A stretch of 64,000 nucleotides of DNA from Streptomyces sp. NBC_01268. Lineage in GTDB: Bacteria; Actinomycetota; Actinomycetes; Streptomycetales; Streptomycetaceae. The notes under the pieces were generated by a model. It was not told the origin of the DNA, searched no databases, and saw only the letters and a list, made by a program, of their open reading frames with translations. Of this stretch, positions 50,721 to 59,227 are shown piece after piece. Position 1 is the first letter of the stretch. Each line of letters opens with the position of its first letter. Location of the stretch: assembly GCF_036240795.1 (NCBI RefSeq), contig NZ_CP108454.1:434001-498000 (forward strand). Reading direction: 5' to 3'. The position numbers were made by a program, and so were the translations under genes.

Positions 50721-51872
50721 ATGGCCAAGAACAGCGCTTCATCGACCACCGTCCCCGACACCGCCTGGCTCGGGCGTGGGCGTCACCTCGGGCCCGAGCC
50801 CGAGCGGGACGTCCGGCGCAACCTGATCGCGCTCAAGGCGGCCGGGGTGATCGACGACTTCCTGGATCTCGACCCCGTCGAGGCGGCCCTCTCCACCGAC
50901 CTGTACCCCCGGGACGAGTCCGCCGACCCCGGCCCGCTGGCCCGCCGCCTCTTCGAGGCCCGTTGGCAGGTGGCCGAGGGGGTCACGGTGCGGGCGCAGC
51001 TGACCACGTACGACCCCGAGTCCCGGCGCACGGAGGGCGAGGGTGTCACCTGGGTGCTCGCCGCCGAGGCGGAGCGGGCGTGGGACGCGGGCTGGCCTTC
51101 ACCCGCCACCGTGTTCTGGCCCGACAGTGATCAGGTCGCCTGGGATCACGACAAGGCGCCGGGTGTGCGCCTGCGGACGCCGAACCACCTGCCGAAGGAC
51201 GACGACGAGGTCCGCCGTCTGCTGCGGGACTGCACCCGGCAGAGTTGGTTCATCCACGTCCTGGTGCACGAGGCGATGACGCCGGACACCCTGGGGCGGC
51301 GCCCGGTCACGGCGTTCCTTCCGCCGAGCCTGCGACACCGGGTGGTGGAGCACCGGGCGACGCCGGAGCAGGCGCTGTCCGCGGACTTCGTGCTGAAGCG
51401 TGAGCTCGGTGTCGGGATACCGCGCGGCGGCGCGGTCGTCCTGCCCGCGGCACCGCAGGCGCCCGACCACGACGCGCAGCGCTTCACGGTGCGCAATGTC
51501 TTCCTGGACGGCACGGAGCCGACCGAACTCCTCGACAGGATCAAGGAGTTCGCCGCGCTGCCGCAGCCGATGCCGGCCGACGCCGAACAGGCCCTGACGC
51601 GCCTGCGGCAGGGCTGGCACCTGCTCACCCCCGAAGAGGAACTGGCCCACGCGCGGGCCATGGTCACCAGGTACGCCACGTCGCTGGAGGCCATGACCGC
51701 GTCCTGCGACCTGTACCGGGAAGCGGCCGAGTCGGCGCTGGCCGCGCTCGCCGAGGCGACCGGGAGCGACGGCACCGCCCGGCCGCCCTCGCCGACCGCA
51801 GGCAAGCCGGACACCTCACCGCTGAAGTCCTTCACGAAGACGTTCGGTCTCTTCCGGGGCCCGAACAGATAG
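50721..51872 (+). CDS. Hypothetical protein, 383 aa
   Basis: ATG at 50721. Soluble, no signal peptide. The N-terminal part (RDVRRNLIALKAAGVIDDFLDLDPVEAAL) is helical. The middle has VTWVLAAEAERAWDAGWPSP and SWFIHVLVHEAMTPDTLGRRPVTAFLPPSLRH. The C-terminus is helical with a Pro/Thr tail ending KSFTKTFGLFRGPNR. No family recognised. It stands alone between two intergenic regions, 72 bases upstream of the beta-lactamase gene, and may belong to the accessory island to its left. Confidence 0.68.
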   Translation: MAKNSASSTTVPDTAWLGRGRHLGPEPERDVRRNLIALKAAGVIDDFLDLDPVEAALSTDLYPRDESADPGPLARRLFEARWQVAEGVTVRAQLTTYDPESRRTEGEGVTWVLAAEAERAWDAGWPSPATVFWPDSDQVAWDHDKAPGVRLRTPNHLPKDDDEVRRLLRDCTRQSWFIHVLVHEAMTPDTLGRRPVTAFLPPSLRHRVVEHRATPEQALSADFVLKRELGVGIPRGGAVVLPAAPQAPDHDAQRFTVRNVFLDGTEPTELLDRIKEFAALPQPMPADAEQALTRLRQGWHLLTPEEELAHARAMVTRYATSLEAMTASCDLYREAAESALAALAEATGSDGTARPPSPTAGKPDTSPLKSFTKTFGLFRGPNR

Positions 51873-51944
51873 CCGACGAAGGCCGGGGGAAGTCCGGCAG
51901 CGCAAGCTGCCCCATAGGTCCGACGACTGACGGAAGGTTCGGCC

Positions 51945-52886
51945 ATGCCGTATCCCTACGCGGCCGCGCGGCGTCTGGCTCTCGGAGCCGTCGCCGTGCT
52001 GGCCGTACTCCCGCTCACGGCCTGCGGCCACGCCGGGCCCCCGGCCGGTGCCCCGGCCGACGCCCGGGCTTCCCTGACGCCGCCGCCGGCCCGACCCACC
52101 GCGGCGCCCGCCGCCGAGTTCACAAGGCTCGAGCGGGCCTACGGCGCCCGCCTCGGGGTCTACGCGGTCGACACCGGCAGCGGCCGGGAAGTGGTCCACA
52201 ACGACACCGAACGGTTCGCCTACGCCTCGACGTTCAAGGCACCAGCCGCCGCGGCCGTCCTCCGCGCGTACCCGCCGAGCGGCATGGAGAAGGTGATCAG
52301 GTACACGCGGGAGGACCTGGTGGACCACTCGCCGGTGACCGAGAAGCACGTGGGGACCGGGATGACGCTCCGCGCGCTGTGCGACGCGGCCGTCCGCCAC
52401 AGCGACAACACCGCGGCGAACCTCCTGCTCGACGCACTCGGCGGGCCGAAGGGCCTGGCCGCCGCGCTGCGGGAGGTGGGCGACACGACGACGCTCGTGG
52501 AGCGGCGCGAGCCGGAGCTCAACCAATGGGCACCGGGCGCCACACGGGACACCACCACGCCCCGCGCGTTCGCCGGCGCCCTGCGGGCCTTCGTCCTCGG
52601 GGACGCCCTCGGCAAGGACGAACGCGCGCAGCTCACCACGTGGCTGCGGACCAACACCACCGGAGACGAACTGATCCGGGCCGGAGTGCCGAAGGGCTGG
52701 ACGGTCGGCGACAAGACCGGCGGAGGCGGCGACTACGGCGTCCGCAACGACATCGCCGTGGTGTGGCCACCCGACGCCGCGCCCATCGTCGTGGCGATCA
52801 TGTCGAATCGGGGCACGAAGGACGCCGACTACGACGACAAGCTGATCGCGCAGGCCGCCTCCGTCGTCGTCGGAGCGCTGTCATGA
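51945..52886 (+). CDS. bla: Class A beta-lactamase, lipoprotein
   Basis: 313 aa. The signal ends in the lipobox LTAC (Cys27), so the enzyme should be membrane-anchored outside the cell. All class A motifs are present: STFK (Ser95 nucleophile, Lys98), SDN (153-155), EPELN (Glu189, the deacylating Glu166 equivalent, with Asn193) and KTG (257-259). It hydrolyses beta-lactam rings through a serine acyl-enzyme. A perfect UUCG hairpin follows three bases after the stop. No BlaI/BlaR-type regulator is adjacent, so expression is probably constitutive or under an unlinked regulator. Such chromosomal enzymes are common in Streptomyces. Confidence 0.93.
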   Translation: MPYPYAAARRLALGAVAVLAVLPLTACGHAGPPAGAPADARASLTPPPARPTAAPAAEFTRLERAYGARLGVYAVDTGSGREVVHNDTERFAYASTFKAPAAAAVLRAYPPSGMEKVIRYTREDLVDHSPVTEKHVGTGMTLRALCDAAVRHSDNTAANLLLDALGGPKGLAAALREVGDTTTLVERREPELNQWAPGATRDTTTPRAFAGALRAFVLGDALGKDERAQLTTWLRTNTTGDELIRAGVPKGWTVGDKTGGGGDYGVRNDIAVVWPPDAAPIVVAIMSNRGTKDADYDDKLIAQAASVVVGALS

Positions 52887-52888
52887 CC

Positions 52889-52924
52889 GTGCCCGTCCCG
52901 GCGCTTCGGCGCCGGGACGGGCAC
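52889..52924. terminator. Perfect 16-bp hairpin with TTCG loop
   Basis: GTGCCCGTCCCGGCGC and its exact reverse complement flank TTCG. It lies between the convergent beta-lactamase (stop 52886) and the 159-aa gene (stop 52941), so it can serve both. Confidence 0.9.
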
Positions 52925-52940
52925 GGGGGTGGTGGTGCGC

Positions 52941-53420
52941 TCAATCGATTCCGAGGGGGCCGACGCCCAGGTCCTCACGCATGAGCCGACGCATCTGCGC
53001 CATGGCCTTGCGCCGGCGCTCGATCAGGGGCGCGTCGTCGGCCGAGCCGACGGCCGCTCCACGGGCGTAGGCGTCGCGGATCGCGCGCAGGCAGTGGAAC
53101 GCCTCGTTGCCCGCCGCCACGACCTGCGGCGGGCCCACGAGCCAGAGGCGTTCGCTCGCCGTGTAGAGGCCCGTGCCCCTCACGGCCTCCCGCACCGCCG
53201 CGTCGCGCACGGCCTCGGACCTGTGGTCGCCCAGGGCGACGGCGCGCATCTCCTCACCGGCGGCTTTGAGGGCGGTGACGTACTCCGTGTACACCGTGCG
53301 CCGCACGTCCAGGGCATGCCTGGCCTCCTCCCGCCGCCACCGGTTGCGGTCGGCGATCAGTGTGGCCGCGATGCCGATCACGGCACCGGCCAAGGTGGAG
53401 AGCAAGGGCGTCCAGTCCAT
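52941..53420 (-). CDS. Membrane-anchored hypothetical protein, 159 aa
   Basis: ATG at 53420. An N-terminal hydrophobic helix (PLLSTLAGAVIGIAATLIAD) is followed by a cytosolic helical domain rich in Arg/Glu/Ala (RNRWRREEARHALDVRRTVYTEYVTALKAAGEEM). The pattern, a single anchor followed by a long-helix bundle, is common in small Streptomyces proteins of unknown function. It is convergent with the beta-lactamase. Confidence 0.68.
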   Translation of the reverse strand: MDWTPLLSTLAGAVIGIAATLIADRNRWRREEARHALDVRRTVYTEYVTALKAAGEEMRAVALGDHRSEAVRDAAVREAVRGTGLYTASERLWLVGPPQVVAAGNEAFHCLRAIRDAYARGAAVGSADDAPLIERRRKAMAQMRRLMREDLGVGPLGID

Positions 53421-53477
53421 GCGTCGCAGCTTGGCCGAAGTGCCACGCCCGTACCAGTGCCTTTCGCTCGGGCCGGG

Positions 53478-54887
53478 TCAGAGCCGGGCGCGGCGACGCC
53501 GGGTGACGAGCAGTACGGCCGCGCCCGCCGCGCCGAGCGCGGCGGCCCCGACGAGGTAGGGAGCGACCTGGCCGCCCGTCGTCGCGAGTGAGCCGTCGCT
53601 CTTGCCGCCGCCCGGGGGAGGCGTCGTGGACGACGAGGGCGTCGGCTGCTCGGGGGTGCCCGGCGTCGGGGTGGAGGTTCCCGGTGCCGTGGGGGGCGTG
53701 GTCTCCTCGACGGGCCGGCTCGGCGTCGGGGTCGGCCGGGAGGAGGCCGGCGGCGCCGTGGAGGGCGTGCCCGGGGTTCCCGGTTCCGGAGTGGGCGTCG
53801 TGGGCTTGCACGCGAACGTCGACGTGCCGGTCCACGGGTAGTTGTGGCTCTCGTTGCCCGAACCGTGGGTGCGGATGTCCCCGCCGACGTACACGCGGCC
53901 GTTGGTGCTGGCGGTCAGGTCCGCGGTCGCCTTGGGCGCGAGGATCGAGCCCATGAAGTTGCCTCCGCCGCCGAGGCGGATCGAGGTGGCGCCCTCGAAG
54001 TTGTAGAGGATCCGCGACGCGGCCTCGCCGAAGTGCGCGGAGTCGTACGTGTCCGCGCGGTCCCCGTTGAAGCCGACGGACATCGGCGAGATGCCGACCG
54101 CCCGTCCGCCCGTCACGTTGACGACGACCGCGTCCCCGGCGGGGATCGACGTGAACAGGAACGTCGACGTGCCGTCGAGCTCCGCCGCCGGGATCTCGAA
54201 GACCTGCGGGCCGCCGCCCGCTGCGCCGGCTCCCTTGAAGGTGACGGTCTCGCCCGACTTGACGGTCGTCCCGGTGGGCTTGAGCGCGGCGAGCGAGGCC
54301 GACTCGCGGCGGATCGTGTCACCGAACGCGGCGTGCGGGCTCAGTGCCGCGCTCGCGCCCATGCCGGAGGCGCGGGAGCCTCCGTTCGTGACCAGCTCGC
54401 CCTTCTCGTCGATGGCACCGCCCACCTGGACGGAACCGCCGTAGCGCGGCCCCGCCGTCAGGCCGTGGCCCACGTCGACCGTCGTCCCCTGGGCGATCTT
54501 CAGGTCGCCGCCGACCGCGAGCATCACCGAGCCCGACGGGGGAAGGATGCCGGAACCCGCTCCCACCCGGCCGACGTTGAACACGCCACCGGACGTCTTG
54601 GCGAAGGTGGCGTTCCCCCCGACGACGAGCAGGCCCTCGGCCTCGGCCGTCCCGCCGTCCGCGGTGTAGTCGCCGCCCGCGAACAGGGCCACGTTGGCGT
54701 CGGTGAACCGCGGGTCGTGGCCGATCCCCGGTTCCTTTCCGGCAGCCGGGCACGTGGGGAGCTGGCCGGCCGTGGGGGCGAGCGGCGCGGCTTGGGCGAC
54801 GCACGGGGTCGAGAGACCAAGGACGAAGGCGAGCGCCACGGCGCGTCGCATTCCGGGGCGCGTGCCGGTGGTGGCTGTCTGGGACAT
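53478..54887 (-). CDS. Choice-of-anchor A family surface protein with sortase signal
   Basis: 469 aa from ATG at 54887 (ATG 54851 is also possible). A signal peptide (RRAVALAFVLGLSTPCVAQAAP) precedes a beta-rich domain of about 300 residues with the choice-of-anchor A pattern: ANVALFAGGDYTADGGTAEAEGLLVVGGNATF, then FMGSILAPKATADLTASTNGRVYVGGDI. A Pro/Thr-rich wall-spanning linker follows (about 355-425). The end is LATTGG plus a membrane helix and RRRRARL, the LAxTG signal of class E sortases. It is likely covalently attached to peptidoglycan. Ligand unknown. Confidence 0.85.
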   Translation of the reverse strand: MSQTATTGTRPGMRRAVALAFVLGLSTPCVAQAAPLAPTAGQLPTCPAAGKEPGIGHDPRFTDANVALFAGGDYTADGGTAEAEGLLVVGGNATFAKTSGGVFNVGRVGAGSGILPPSGSVMLAVGGDLKIAQGTTVDVGHGLTAGPRYGGSVQVGGAIDEKGELVTNGGSRASGMGASAALSPHAAFGDTIRRESASLAALKPTGTTVKSGETVTFKGAGAAGGGPQVFEIPAAELDGTSTFLFTSIPAGDAVVVNVTGGRAVGISPMSVGFNGDRADTYDSAHFGEAASRILYNFEGATSIRLGGGGNFMGSILAPKATADLTASTNGRVYVGGDIRTHGSGNESHNYPWTGTSTFACKPTTPTPEPGTPGTPSTAPPASSRPTPTPSRPVEETTPPTAPGTSTPTPGTPEQPTPSSSTTPPPGGGKSDGSLATTGGQVAPYLVGAAALGAAGAAVLLVTRRRRARL

Positions 54888-54953
54888 GGCTGTGCCGTTC
54901 TCTGTGGGGTGAGGGGAGGGAATTGGTGAAGGGGAGGGTGAACGCGGAGGAGC

Positions 54954-55025
54954 GTGAGGGGTGTGACGGGTGTGAGGGGTGTGCCGGGTGTGAGGGGTGT
55001 GCCGGGTGTGAGGGGTGTGCCGGGG
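54954..55025. repeat. Eight tandem 9-mers upstream of the surface-protein gene
   Basis: Alternating GTGAGGGGT and GTGCCGGGT (one GTGACGGGT) run head to tail for 72 bases within the 236-base gap between two minus-strand genes. The block lies 67 bases upstream of the surface-protein start, where it could affect the 5' leader or promoter. Confidence 0.8.
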
Positions 55026-55123
55026 AACTGAGGAGGACAGGGCTGTGGGGCGGGGAGGGCTGTGGGGCGGGGCAGGGGCTGTGGGGGTTCGCTACGGCGA
55101 GGGTCGGGGGCCGTAGTACGGGG

Positions 55124-56056
55124 TCAGTCGCCCCAGCCGTCCCTGTCCGCGTTGTCCCAGTCGTCCCAGGGGTTGCGGTCGGACCCGCCTTCCCGGTCGG
55201 CCTCGGCCCGCAGGGCCGCGCGCGTCGTCGGGCCGTAGACGCCCGGTTCCTCCGTGATGCCGCGGGAGGTCTGGAAGCGGATCAGGGCCGCCTCCACGTA
55301 CGCGCCGAACATTCCGTCGACGGAGCCGAGGTAGAGGTGGAGCCGCGCGAGGCGGCGCTGGAGGTCCTTGACCTCGGGGCCGGAGCCGCCGCGCCTCAGG
55401 ACGTCCCCGTCCGGCCGCTCGACGGGCGGCGAGTGGTGGGTGGGTGAGGACGTCGGCGGGTGGGCCGGGGGCGGCGGCGGGGTCGTGCGCGCGGGAGTCC
55501 GCGGGCCGGCGGGCGTGCGCGAGGGCGTGGGGTCGGCTTGCCTGGTCGCGCGGGCGGTCGGCGCCGCCGGCGGGGTGGATACGCGGGTGACGGTCGGCGG
55601 TTCGGCGTCCACGGGCGAGCTGGGGTACGGGAGGTCGGGCATCGTGACGGACCGGGCGTCCGGGTGCCGCTGCTCCAGCCCGGAGGTGAGACCGACCGTC
55701 AGCCCGATCCCCGCGGCAAGGGCGCCCGCGATCAGCAAGGGGAGCGACAGACCGGCGCCTTGCTCGCGTTCCGGCTTCGGCACGGAGTTCCGTGACCGCG
55801 ACGCCCGCGCCGAGTCGCGTGCGTGGCGCGACTTCCCGGCCACGTGGCGCCCGCGGGGCCTGACCTCCCCCGCGATGCGCGGCAGCGTGAGCGTCAGCGT
55901 CGTGTCGAAGAGCTCGACGTCCTGATCCCGGGCGCCCGGACCGTCGGCACCGGGTCCCGCGACCTTCCCGAAGACGAGGCTGTCCCGCCCCGGATGCGAC
56001 TGCGGCTCAGGGGCGCTGGACGTGACTGCTGCGGTCAGGGCAGTCCTGTTGCGCAT
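55124..56056 (-). CDS. Membrane protein with C-terminal peptidoglycan-binding domain
   Basis: 310 aa from ATG at 56056 with GGAG eight bases upstream. The cytosolic N-terminus is basic (RHVAGKSRHARDSARASRSR). One membrane helix (LSLPLLIAGALAAGIGLTVG) is followed by a Pro/Thr-rich spacer. The C-terminal PG_binding_1 domain reads LRRGGSGPEVKDLQRRLARL, then DGMFGAYVEAALIRFQ and YGPTTRAAL. This type-II membrane layout puts the binding domain in the wall. It may help couple envelope state to growth; no catalytic domain is present. Confidence 0.82.
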   Translation of the reverse strand: MRNRTALTAAVTSSAPEPQSHPGRDSLVFGKVAGPGADGPGARDQDVELFDTTLTLTLPRIAGEVRPRGRHVAGKSRHARDSARASRSRNSVPKPEREQGAGLSLPLLIAGALAAGIGLTVGLTSGLEQRHPDARSVTMPDLPYPSSPVDAEPPTVTRVSTPPAAPTARATRQADPTPSRTPAGPRTPARTTPPPPPAHPPTSSPTHHSPPVERPDGDVLRRGGSGPEVKDLQRRLARLHLYLGSVDGMFGAYVEAALIRFQTSRGITEEPGVYGPTTRAALRAEADREGGSDRNPWDDWDNADRDGWGD

Positions 56057-56443
56057 GCGTGTGCTCCAGAAGTGGTGAAGCTGTGGACGATGTGGCGAGG
56101 ACGCGGGGATACGCGGGATGCCGAGGAGACTCTGACCGGCGTTCAAAGTAAGCGTCAACTGTGCACATGAACCGCATAACAGGACACTCGCGGCGTTGAT
56201 TCTTAAACAACCCTTAATAAGTGACACACGTCACGCTCACGCCGCACCAGGGGACTGTTTGCACACCAAGTCGACCCGATTGAAAGGCAGTTGAACACTC
56301 CCCGCCGAGCGAGGACCCTGGACGGCCGCGCGGTGCGGAGACGCCCGTCGCGCACGCCGGGGACCACCGGACACTCCCCCGCGGCGGGCGTCGGACGCAC
56401 GTGCGAGTCGAGGCGAGACGACTCGTCTTGTTATGGTGGGGGC
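56057..56443. other. Divergent promoter region, less GC-rich than its surroundings
   Basis: Between the peptidoglycan-binding gene and the ABC-F leader. The middle (about 56190-56235) has TTGATTCTTAAACAACCC and runs of TTAA, unusual in this window, and a small inverted repeat GTGAC-ACAC-GTCAC at 56221-56234. On the minus strand TTGACG at 56158-56153 could be a -35 element for the gene to its left. A hairpin CGAGTCG/CGACTCG at 56404-56425 lies just before the leader peptide. The AT-rich patch is compatible with WhiB7-type control of antibiotic-inducible genes, but no full motif was confirmed. Confidence 0.4.
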
Positions 56444-56464
56444 ATGGCTTTCTTCTTCGTCTGA
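56444..56464 (+). CDS. Six-codon leader peptide MAFFFV upstream of the ABC-F gene
   Basis: ATG GCT TTC TTC TTC GTC TGA, with a G-rich binding site (GGTGGGGG) directly upstream. It ends 65 bases before the ABC-F start. Between them CGGGC-ACGGC can pair with GCCGT and GCCCG to form a hairpin before AGGAAAG, the ABC-F binding site. Short leader peptides with hydrophobic runs are used for ribosome-stalling attenuation of antibiotic-resistance genes, including ABC-F genes. Stalling here by a drug is inferred. Confidence 0.55.
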   Translation: MAFFFV

Positions 56465-56529
56465 GTCCGGGCACGGCCGCCCCAGCCGTCTGCGCTGCCC
56501 GTCGACCCTTCGCACGCCAGGAAAGTCCT

Positions 56530-58182
56530 ATGCGCGATCGCGCCCACCACACCGTTCCCGCTGCCGTCTCCGCGTCCGTGGCACAGCTGTCCGTCAGGGA
56601 CGTCAGCAAGTCCTACGGCACCCGGACCATGCTCGACCAGGTCTCCTTCTCCGTCCGCCCGGGCGAGAAGGCCGCCGTCATCGGCGAGAACGGATCCGGC
56701 AAGTCCACCCTGCTGCGGCTGCTCGCCGCGGCCGAGACGCCTGACGGCGGGCAGGTCACCGTCCGCTTCCCCGGCGGCACCGGACACCTCCCCCAGACCC
56801 TCTCCCTCGCCCCCGACCGGACCGTGCGGGACGCCGTCGATCTCGCCCTGTCCGACCTACGCGACATGGAACGCCGGCTGCGCGCGGCGGAGGAACGCCT
56901 GGGCGACGCGGCTGACGACGAACTCGCCGCGTACGGAGAGCTGTTGCTCGCCTACGAGGAACGCGGCGGCTACGAGGCCGACGTCCGCGTGGACGCCGCC
57001 CTGCACGGCCTCGGGCTCGCGGGGATCACCCGCGACCGGGCGCTCGGCTCGCTGTCCGGCGGCGAGCAGGCGCGCCTCGCGCTCGCCTGCGTGCTGGCCG
57101 CCGCCCCCGAGCTGCTGCTCCTCGACGAACCGACGAACCACCTCGACGCGGCTGCCGTCCGCTGGCTGGAGGAGCACCTGCGCGCCCACCGCGGCACCGT
57201 CGTCGCGGTCACCCACGACCGCGCGTTCCTGGAGCGCGTCGCCACCACGATCCTGGAGGTCGACCGGGACGCGCGCACGGTGTACCGGTACGGCGACGGC
57301 TGGGCCGGATACCGGGCCGCGAAGGCCGCCACCCGGCGCCGCGCCGAGCAGCGGTACACCGAGTGGACCGAGGAGGTCGCCCGCGTGGAGGAGCTGCTGG
57401 AAACCGCGGGGCGCCGGCTGGCCGCCACCGGGCGGGACCCCAGGCAGGGCTTCGGCAAGCACCGCCGGTCCAGCGAGGCGAAACTGGGCGGGCAGGTGCG
57501 CTCGGCCCGGGAGCGGCTGGCCCAGCTGCGACGTGACCCGGTGGCGGAGCCGCCGCCTCCCCTGCGCTTCACGGCGACGCTCCCGGCGGCGGGCGGCCCC
57601 GCCCCGGGCCCGCTCGCCGAGCTCGACGGCGTACGGGTCGGCGAGCGGCTGCGCCTGGACGGGCCGCTCGCGATCGCGCCCGGACAACGGCTGCTGGTCA
57701 CGGGAGAGAACGGCGCGGGCAAGACGACGCTCCTGCGCGTCCTGGCGGGCGATCTGGAGCCGGACGCGGGTACGGTGCGGCGCGCCGCCCGGATCGGCTA
57801 CCTCGCGCAGGAGCTGCCCACCCGAGCGCCGCACCTCCCGCTGCTCGGCGCGTTCGCCGCCGGACGGCCGGGGCTGCCGGACGAGTACGCCGAACCGCTC
57901 CTGGCCCTCGGCCTGTTCCGCGCGGAGGACCTGCACGTCCCGGTCGCCGCCCTGTCCGCGGGCCAGCAACGGAGGCTGCAGATCGCCCGCCTGGTGACCC
58001 GGCCGGCCGACCTGCTGATCCTCGACGAGCCGACCAACCACGTCACCCTCGACCTGGCAGAGGAGCTCCAGGCCGCGCTCACGGCGTACCCGGGGGCCGT
58101 CGTCGTGGTCTCGCACGACCGCCACTTCCGCGCGGGCTTCGCGGGAGAGCGGCTGGAACTGCGCGCCGGCCGCGGGCACTGA
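56530..58182 (+). CDS. ABC-F family ATPase (antibiotic-resistance or translation factor type)
   Basis: 550 aa from ATG at 56530 after AGGAAAG. Two ABC domains in one chain and no membrane helices. Domain 1: Walker A GENGSGKST, signature LSGGEQARLALA, Walker B LLLLDEPTNHLD. The linker (about 265-335) is charged and helical (RRAEQRYTEWTEEVARVEELLETAG). Domain 2: GENGAGKTT, LSAGQQRRLQIARL, LLILDEPTNHVT and SHDRHF. ABC-F proteins bind the ribosomal E site; the short interdomain linker and drug-type leader peptide suggest ribosome protection from a PTC-acting antibiotic, as in Msr/Vga/TlrC-like proteins. Second-domain motif LSAGQQRR and DEPTNHVT are slightly divergent. Confidence 0.92.
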   Translation: MRDRAHHTVPAAVSASVAQLSVRDVSKSYGTRTMLDQVSFSVRPGEKAAVIGENGSGKSTLLRLLAAAETPDGGQVTVRFPGGTGHLPQTLSLAPDRTVRDAVDLALSDLRDMERRLRAAEERLGDAADDELAAYGELLLAYEERGGYEADVRVDAALHGLGLAGITRDRALGSLSGGEQARLALACVLAAAPELLLLDEPTNHLDAAAVRWLEEHLRAHRGTVVAVTHDRAFLERVATTILEVDRDARTVYRYGDGWAGYRAAKAATRRRAEQRYTEWTEEVARVEELLETAGRRLAATGRDPRQGFGKHRRSSEAKLGGQVRSARERLAQLRRDPVAEPPPPLRFTATLPAAGGPAPGPLAELDGVRVGERLRLDGPLAIAPGQRLLVTGENGAGKTTLLRVLAGDLEPDAGTVRRAARIGYLAQELPTRAPHLPLLGAFAAGRPGLPDEYAEPLLALGLFRAEDLHVPVAALSAGQQRRLQIARLVTRPADLLILDEPTNHVTLDLAEELQAALTAYPGAVVVVSHDRHFRAGFAGERLELRAGRGH

Positions 58183-58239
58183 CCCCACGTCACCCCGCGG
58201 GGGGGCGACGCCCTGGTGTCGCGCGGCCCGGCGCGGGGG

Positions 58240-59145
58240 TCAGTCGCCGAAGCGGTGGTCGAGGTCCTGGTGGACGCCGGTGCCGACGATCCGGGAGAAC
58301 TCCTCGTAGCTGTGCCGCGGCGGCCCGCCCTCGGGGGTGCCGGCCGCCCGGAGGTGGGCCAGGGCGTCGGCAGCCGCGCGGGTCGCGGCGAACAGGGCGG
58401 TCAGCGCGTAGAAGGCCAGCGAGAAGCCCAGTTCCTGGAGGTCGGCGGCGGTCAGTCCGGCGATCTCGTTGCCGTCGACGACGGACACCACCTTGGGGCC
58501 TTCGACCGCGGCCGCCACCGCCTCCAGGTCCTTGATCCTCTTGATGCCGTCGACGAAGACCAGGTCGGCGCCCGCGTCCCGGTACAGCCGGGCCCGCCGG
58601 ACCGCCTCCTCGACGCCCTCCACGGGCAGCGCGTCGGTGCGGCCGATGACCAGCATGTCGGCCGCTCCGCGGGCCTCCACGGCGCATCGGAGGCGTTTGA
58701 CGCCGCTCTCCGCGTCCACCAGGCGCACCCCGCCGGTCTGCCCGCAGCGCTTGGGCATGGCCTGGTCCTCCAGGTGGATCGCCGCCACCCCGGCCTGCAG
58801 GTACTCGCGCACGGTGCGGTCGATGCTGCTCGGTCCGCCGTAGCCGGTGTCGGCGTCCGCGACGACCGGGACCGTCACCGCCCGCGTCATGTTCCGGGCG
58901 TGCTCGGTCATCTCCGTCTGACTGAGCAGCCCGACGTCCGGCATGCCGAGCCGGCTGGCCGTCGCCCCGAACCCCGTCATGTACACCGCGGGGAATCCCG
59001 CGGCCTCCACGAGCCGCGCGGTGACCGCGTCGGCCGCTCCCGGCGCCAGGACGATCTCCCCGGCTGCCAGGAGGCCCTTCAAGGATGTGCCTGCGGACGA
59101 CAACGCGACCTCCCCCGGCGCCCGGTTCCCGGGCGGATCTCCCAC
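58240..59145 (-). CDS. Isocitrate lyase/PEP mutase family protein
   Basis: About 301 aa from GTG at 59145, chosen for the GAGGG binding site (another GTG at 59157; the frame stays open to 59229). Barrel motifs: the N-terminal FPAVYMTGFGATASRLG, the metal-binding ADADTGYGG, HLEDQAMPKRCG (the KxCG active-site loop, here KRCG) and IGRTDAL. Enzymes of this family make or break C-C or C-P bonds next to a carboxylate (methylisocitrate lyase, oxaloacetate decarboxylase, PEP mutase). KRCGQTGG lacks the following His of isocitrate lyases, so the exact substrate is open. It is divergent from the SRAP gene. Confidence 0.85.
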   Translation of the reverse strand: MGDPPGNRAPGEVALSSAGTSLKGLLAAGEIVLAPGAADAVTARLVEAAGFPAVYMTGFGATASRLGMPDVGLLSQTEMTEHARNMTRAVTVPVVADADTGYGGPSSIDRTVREYLQAGVAAIHLEDQAMPKRCGQTGGVRLVDAESGVKRLRCAVEARGAADMLVIGRTDALPVEGVEEAVRRARLYRDAGADLVFVDGIKRIKDLEAVAAAVEGPKVVSVVDGNEIAGLTAADLQELGFSLAFYALTALFAATRAAADALAHLRAAGTPEGGPPRHSYEEFSRIVGTGVHQDLDHRFGD

Positions 59146-59227
59146 ACTGGCCCTCACCCTGCTACCCGACGGCGCCTCGTGGCACACATCGAGCGGCAGG
59201 GGGGCGTGGCGTGGCAGAGTTGCGGCC

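Noticed and set aside
51945..52886. Penicillin-binding protein or serine hydrolase instead of beta-lactamase
   Set aside because: The EPELN loop with the deacylating Glu, together with STFK, SDN and KTG, marks a true class A beta-lactamase.
54954..55025. CRISPR array
   Set aside because: Nine-base units run head to tail without spacers and no cas genes are near; the same holds for 9826-9879.
54923..55447. Cys-rich repeated peptide (CEGCAG units)
   Set aside because: It is only a translation of the 9-bp minisatellite, with no binding site or conserved continuation.
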